A stretch of DNA of 8,996 nucleotides from NCBI GenBank assembly GCA_050115795.1, contig JASFPT010000165.1, positions 1 to 8,996 of the forward strand. Reading direction: 5' to 3'. The position numbers and the translations under genes were made by a program. Shown here piece by piece: positions 6,458 through 8,996 of the stretch. Source of the stretch: JAIPEL01 sp050115795. Lineage in GTDB: Bacteria > Desulfobacterota > Desulfobacteria > Desulfobacterales > CAFBRK01. Positions within the stretch are counted from its first letter, which is position 1. Each line of letters opens with the position of its first letter. The notes beneath the pieces are model-generated. The model saw only the letters and a program-made list of their open reading frames with translations, was not told where the DNA came from and did not search any database.

Positions 6458-6690
6458 GCGATAGACAGGAAAATAGCGGCAATTGAATCGGAACGTTAGG
6501 CGACCGGTGCCGGACGCGAAGGCGGATTGGCGGCTGAGAGGTGGGGGAAACGGAGTTGAAATTCAGCCTGTGCTGGAAGAGTGGAGGAGTGTCGCAACGG
6601 TTCTGATGAAAATGCTACCAAGCACCCGGGAAGGTGTCAATTGAAACCTGCGCGCGCTTTGGCCGCGGTCGGCTCCCGGAAGGCAAAGGG

Positions 6691-6717
6691 GCCCCTGCCG
6701 CCTTGTCCGGCGGGAGC
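6691..6717 (-). terminator. weak hairpin after the cyclodeaminase gene
   Basis: A stem of about ten positions with a 7-base loop lies 12 bases beyond the cyclodeaminase stop. On the minus-strand RNA it has one wobble and one mismatch, and only a short TTT appears afterwards. It may act as a terminator but support is weak. Confidence 0.25.
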
Positions 6718-6728
6718 GATTCGCAGCG

Positions 6729-7355
6729 TCAACCGCGGCCTGCGGACAACAGCGCCGAAAGCTTTTTTTCTCTTTCCGTCACGGCCTTTTCCATATCCCG
6801 GGCCCTTTTCCGCATCGCTGCGACCGCCTCGGTTTCCTCGATGCTGTCGAGGTTGATCCGGACGTTCATCAAGGCGCCCAGCACGGCAGAGCGCGCCATG
6901 AAAAGGCCGACCGCCGCGTCGGTCACCATGTCGGGATTCCCCCGGGAAGCGGCCTTTCCGGCCAGTTCCATCACCTGGGCGGACCACTCCGCAACCTTCA
7001 GGGGGACCTGCGCTGCATGCAGGAAGGCGGCCTGGATGGCGTCCCTGCGGGCTTTTTTCGCCGCTTCATCGGATTTTGGAAGTCGAAAGGCGGCCAGCAC
7101 CTGACGGTAGCTGTCGGCATCCTCATCGACGGCGGCCATCAGCTTCCCGTGAAGCGCCTCGGCCTCCTGTCCGAGTTCTTCCATCAGGGGATGGACTTCG
7201 GCGAATTTCTCCTTTTTCAGGGTCAGACGGGCCACCATGGCCGCCAGGGCCCCGGCCAGGCCCCCGGCCAGTGCGGACACGCTTCCGCCCCCGGGGACAG
7301 GCGCATCGGAGGCAACGGCCCGACCGAAGTCTTCCAGAGACATTTCTTTGAGCAT
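6729..7355 (-). CDS. formiminotetrahydrofolate cyclodeaminase / methenyltetrahydrofolate cyclohydrolase (FTCD family)
   Basis: The 208-residue, mostly helical protein matches the stand-alone FTCD cyclodeaminase family over its full length. The signature APVPGGGSVSALAGGLAGALAAMVARLT (from residue 18) is the folate-site glycine loop and first long helix; later helices carry NPDMVTDAAVGLFMARSAVLGALMNVRINL. Members either release ammonia from 5-formimino-tetrahydrofolate to give methenyl-tetrahydrofolate, or, as FchA in acetogens, interconvert methenyl- and 10-formyl-tetrahydrofolate. The neighbouring hutI favours the histidine-degradation role, but no formiminotransferase gene is in the window. 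I start it at ATG 7355, five bases from GAGAGG (7361-7366); an upstream frame start adds 18 residues unlike the family. It follows hutI after 265 bases that contain repeat copy B, so co-transcription is possible but not certain. Confidence 0.9.
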   Translation of the reverse strand: MLKEMSLEDFGRAVASDAPVPGGGSVSALAGGLAGALAAMVARLTLKKEKFAEVHPLMEELGQEAEALHGKLMAAVDEDADSYRQVLAAFRLPKSDEAAKKARRDAIQAAFLHAAQVPLKVAEWSAQVMELAGKAASRGNPDMVTDAAVGLFMARSAVLGALMNVRINLDSIEETEAVAAMRKRARDMEKAVTEREKKLSALLSAGRG

Positions 7356-7528
7356 GCAAGCCTCTCTTTTGTTTCTGGGTTGTCCGATGTTGTGGAAAGT
7401 GGAACGCAAAATGGTGGTTCACGGCAAATCGGTCTGGCCTTGCCGATTCGTTGCAAGGCTGACCGTATCAGAACACCTGCCGCTATGGTTCAGCGGCTCC
7501 ATCTTCACACTTGAAAAATAAATCCATT

Positions 7529-7623
7529 TAGAGCGCTTGGCTCAAAGCGTTGCCTCGATTCGAAGCCAAGTATGGTGATCGAACCCGACACAATATCGGG
7601 ACGTTATTCTGACAAGCGCTCTA
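7529..7623 (-). repeat. dispersed repeat, copy B, bounded by perfect 11-bp inverted repeats
   Basis: TAGAGCGCTTG at 7529-7539 has its exact reverse complement at 7613-7623, giving a 95-base unit with terminal inverted repeats. The inner part, 7537-7617, aligns with copy A at 6376-6457. Within it CCCGA and TCGGG (near 7585-7600) form a further small inverted repeat. The right end supplies the TAG stop of hutI (7621-7623). The form recalls a small non-autonomous element (MITE-like), but I see no clear target-site duplication. Confidence 0.65.
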
Positions 7624-8880
7624 TCGGCTGTGATCCACCACCAGCTCTCCCCTCTTGACGACCTTCTCCACGGTGTTGACCCCGATGTGATACGGAATGA
7701 ACCGGTAGGAGGGATACGCCAAAATCAACGCATCGCCCGCCTTTCCGACGTCCAGGCTCCCCACCCGGTCGGCAATTCCCAGGGCCGCGGCCCCGTTGAT
7801 GGTCATGGCCGTGACGGCCTCTTCTGGGGTGATCCCCATGTACAGGGTCGCCAGGGCGGCAATGAGCGGGATCGAAAAGGTAAAACAACTGCCGGGGTTG
7901 AAGTCCGTTGCCAGGGCCACGGCGCAGTTTCGCCCGATCATGTCACGGGCCCGGGCGTAGGGCTCTTTGAGACTGAAGGCGGTTGCCGGCAGCAGGGTTG
8001 CCACCACCCCGGCCCGGGACAGGGCATCGATTCCCGCATCGGTGGCCTGCAGGAGGTGGTCTGCGGAAAGCGCCCCCAGTTCGGCCGCCAGTTCGGCGCC
8101 CCCCAGGGCGGTGATTTCATCGGCATGGAGCTTGACCTTCAAACCCAGCGCCTTTGCCCGCTGCAGCAGGCGCCGGGACTGGCCGACCGAAAAAACGTTT
8201 TGCTCGCAGAACACGTCGCAGCAGTGGGCCAGGTTCCGCTCGACCACGGCCGGCAGAACGGTGTCGATCACAAAATCGATATAGTCGTCGGCCCGACCGG
8301 CATACTCCGGCGGTACGGCGTGGGCCCCGAGAAAGGTGCGGACGACATCCACCGGGTGGCCGGCGTCGAGTTCGGCCATGACCTCGAGCTGTTTGAGCTC
8401 GGTCGCCAGGTCAAGCCCGTAGCCGCTTTTCCCCTCGACGGTGGTCACCCCCATGGCGAGCATCGCATCGAGCCGGCTTTTCCCCGAGTCCAGGAGCTCC
8501 TGCCGGTCGGCTTTCCGGGTGGCCGCCATGGTGTTCACGATGCCCCCGCCGCGGCGCATGATTTCCATGTAGGGCATCCCTTCCAGGCGCCAGGCAAACT
8601 CGTCGGGCCGGTAGCCGCCGAAGATAAAATGGGTATGGGAGTCCACGAAGCCGGGCAGCACGGCCTTTCCCGTGGCGTCGACGACCGGGCAGTCGGGCCG
8701 GGGGCGGCCGGACTGCAGCTCTTCGCTGGGTCCGACCGCGGTAATGACACCGTCTTCGATCACCACGGTGCCGTCTTCGATGACGTGAAGCTCGTTCATC
8801 GCCGTGCCGGCCTTGGCCGAAAAGCCGCTGCAGGTCACGAGCTGGGCGGCGTTTCGGATGATCAGGTTATGGCGGTTCAT
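7621..8880 (-). CDS. hutI: imidazolonepropionase (4-imidazolone-5-propanoate amidohydrolase)
   Basis: The 419-residue protein is a full-length member of the amidohydrolase superfamily and matches HutI throughout. It opens the imidazolone ring of 4-imidazolone-5-propanoate to N-formimino-L-glutamate in the cytosol, the third step of histidine breakdown. Metal ligands are visible as His82 and His84 (DSHTHF), His252 (LHADE) and Asp326 (ATDFNPGS). Glu255 and His275 (SADHL) fill the catalytic positions known for the family. FIFGGYRPDEFAWRLEG, EGKSGYGLD and LGAHAVPPEY are characteristic substrate-pocket segments. The ATG at 8880 gives the expected N-terminal beta domain; the ribosome-binding site, GGGGA nine bases upstream, is weak. 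hutH and hutU are not in the window and may lie beyond 8996. The stop codon sits inside the end of a repeat element. Confidence 0.97.
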   Translation of the reverse strand: MNRHNLIIRNAAQLVTCSGFSAKAGTAMNELHVIEDGTVVIEDGVITAVGPSEELQSGRPRPDCPVVDATGKAVLPGFVDSHTHFIFGGYRPDEFAWRLEGMPYMEIMRRGGGIVNTMAATRKADRQELLDSGKSRLDAMLAMGVTTVEGKSGYGLDLATELKQLEVMAELDAGHPVDVVRTFLGAHAVPPEYAGRADDYIDFVIDTVLPAVVERNLAHCCDVFCEQNVFSVGQSRRLLQRAKALGLKVKLHADEITALGGAELAAELGALSADHLLQATDAGIDALSRAGVVATLLPATAFSLKEPYARARDMIGRNCAVALATDFNPGSCFTFSIPLIAALATLYMGITPEEAVTAMTINGAAALGIADRVGSLDVGKAGDALILAYPSYRFIPYHIGVNTVEKVVKRGELVVDHSR

Positions 8881-8923
8881 CGAACGGTTTCCCCAAGAGT
8901 TCCAAAGGTCGCTGTCAGCAAGG

Positions 8924-8958
8924 ATTGATTGAGAATTTGGAAATTAGAATTTCGAATT
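8924..8958. repeat. AT-rich tandem 7-base repeats upstream of hutI
   Basis: Five consecutive heptads on the theme NNGAATT run through 8924-8958: ATTGATT, GAGAATT, TGGAAAT, TAGAATT, TCGAATT. They lie 44-78 bases upstream of the hutI start codon, where a promoter would be expected, and form the only strongly AT-rich stretch nearby. No partner array on the opposite strand is seen before the window ends. I cannot pick a convincing promoter within it. Confidence 0.7.
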
Positions 8959-8996
8959 TGCAACCTGTTTAAAACCAGTCATGGCTTTTGGGTTCC

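Larger units (their letters stand above)
6225..6728. other. 504-base intergenic region without a gene
   Basis: This region lies between the cyclodeaminase stop and the ABM start, both genes on the minus strand. It holds the inverted repeat with putative promoter (6253-6287), one copy of a dispersed repeat (6376-6457), and a short motif, ATCGGAACGTTA at 6487-6498, that resembles part of that repeat. Open frames here lack ribosome-binding sites and protein-like sequence. Confidence 0.6.

Noticed and set aside
6487..6505. GTTAGGC within AACGTTAGGC, resembling the 3' core of an integron attC site
   Set aside because: No matching RYYYAAC partner with suitable spacing lies upstream, there is no cassette structure, and the stretch is better explained as similarity to the dispersed repeat.
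7630..8928. A 432-codon open frame on the + strand, opposite hutI
   Set aside because: HutI has all catalytic residues on the minus strand; the opposite frame has antisense-like composition and no recognisable motif or ribosome-binding site.

Overview
The window is GC-rich and carries nine genes, one of them cut by the window edge, in short mixed-strand units. The gene set suggests a Deltaproteobacterium (Desulfobacterota), perhaps a sulfate-reducer relative: an imidazolonepropionase next to a stand-alone FTCD-type cyclodeaminase, a YitT membrane protein, a DJ-1/PfpI protein, and spacers with short tandem repeats. This taxonomic call is inference; there is no rRNA or marker gene in the window.

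Layout: (1) 3-125 (+) is the tail of a probable GNAT acetyltransferase, with a possible terminator after it. (2) 317-1489 (+) is an ATP-grasp ligase and 1614-2363 (+) a serine-type alpha/beta-hydrolase esterase. They probably form a two-gene unit, separated by a foldback of octamer repeats. (3) 2613-3626 (-) is a YitT/DUF2179 membrane protein and 3837-4697 (-) a second alpha/beta hydrolase, which I start at GTG. (4) 5110-5691 (+) is a DJ-1/PfpI protein, divergent from that hydrolase across a 412-base repeat-bearing spacer and followed by a 13-bp hairpin. (5) 5925-6224 (-) is an ABM-fold small protein whose putative promoter lies inside a perfect 10-bp inverted repeat. (6) 6729-7355 (-) is a cyclodeaminase and 7621-8880 (-) is HutI, the histidine-degradation pair.

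Functional links: HutI opens the imidazolone ring to formiminoglutamate. An FTCD-type cyclodeaminase releases ammonia from formimino-tetrahydrofolate and yields methenyl-tetrahydrofolate, so the pair could feed histidine carbon into the one-carbon pool. The ATP-grasp/esterase pair looks like a small-molecule amide or peptide pathway with unknown substrates.

The most unusual content is intergenic. Three spacers carry tandem 7-base units and one carries 8-base units, with a different unit sequence at most loci. In three of the four the array is mirrored on the opposite strand, so the spacer can fold back on itself. Separately, an unrelated element of about 82 bases occurs twice in the same orientation (6376-6457 and 7537-7617). 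The second copy is bounded by perfect 11-bp inverted repeats, and the right one supplies the hutI stop codon.
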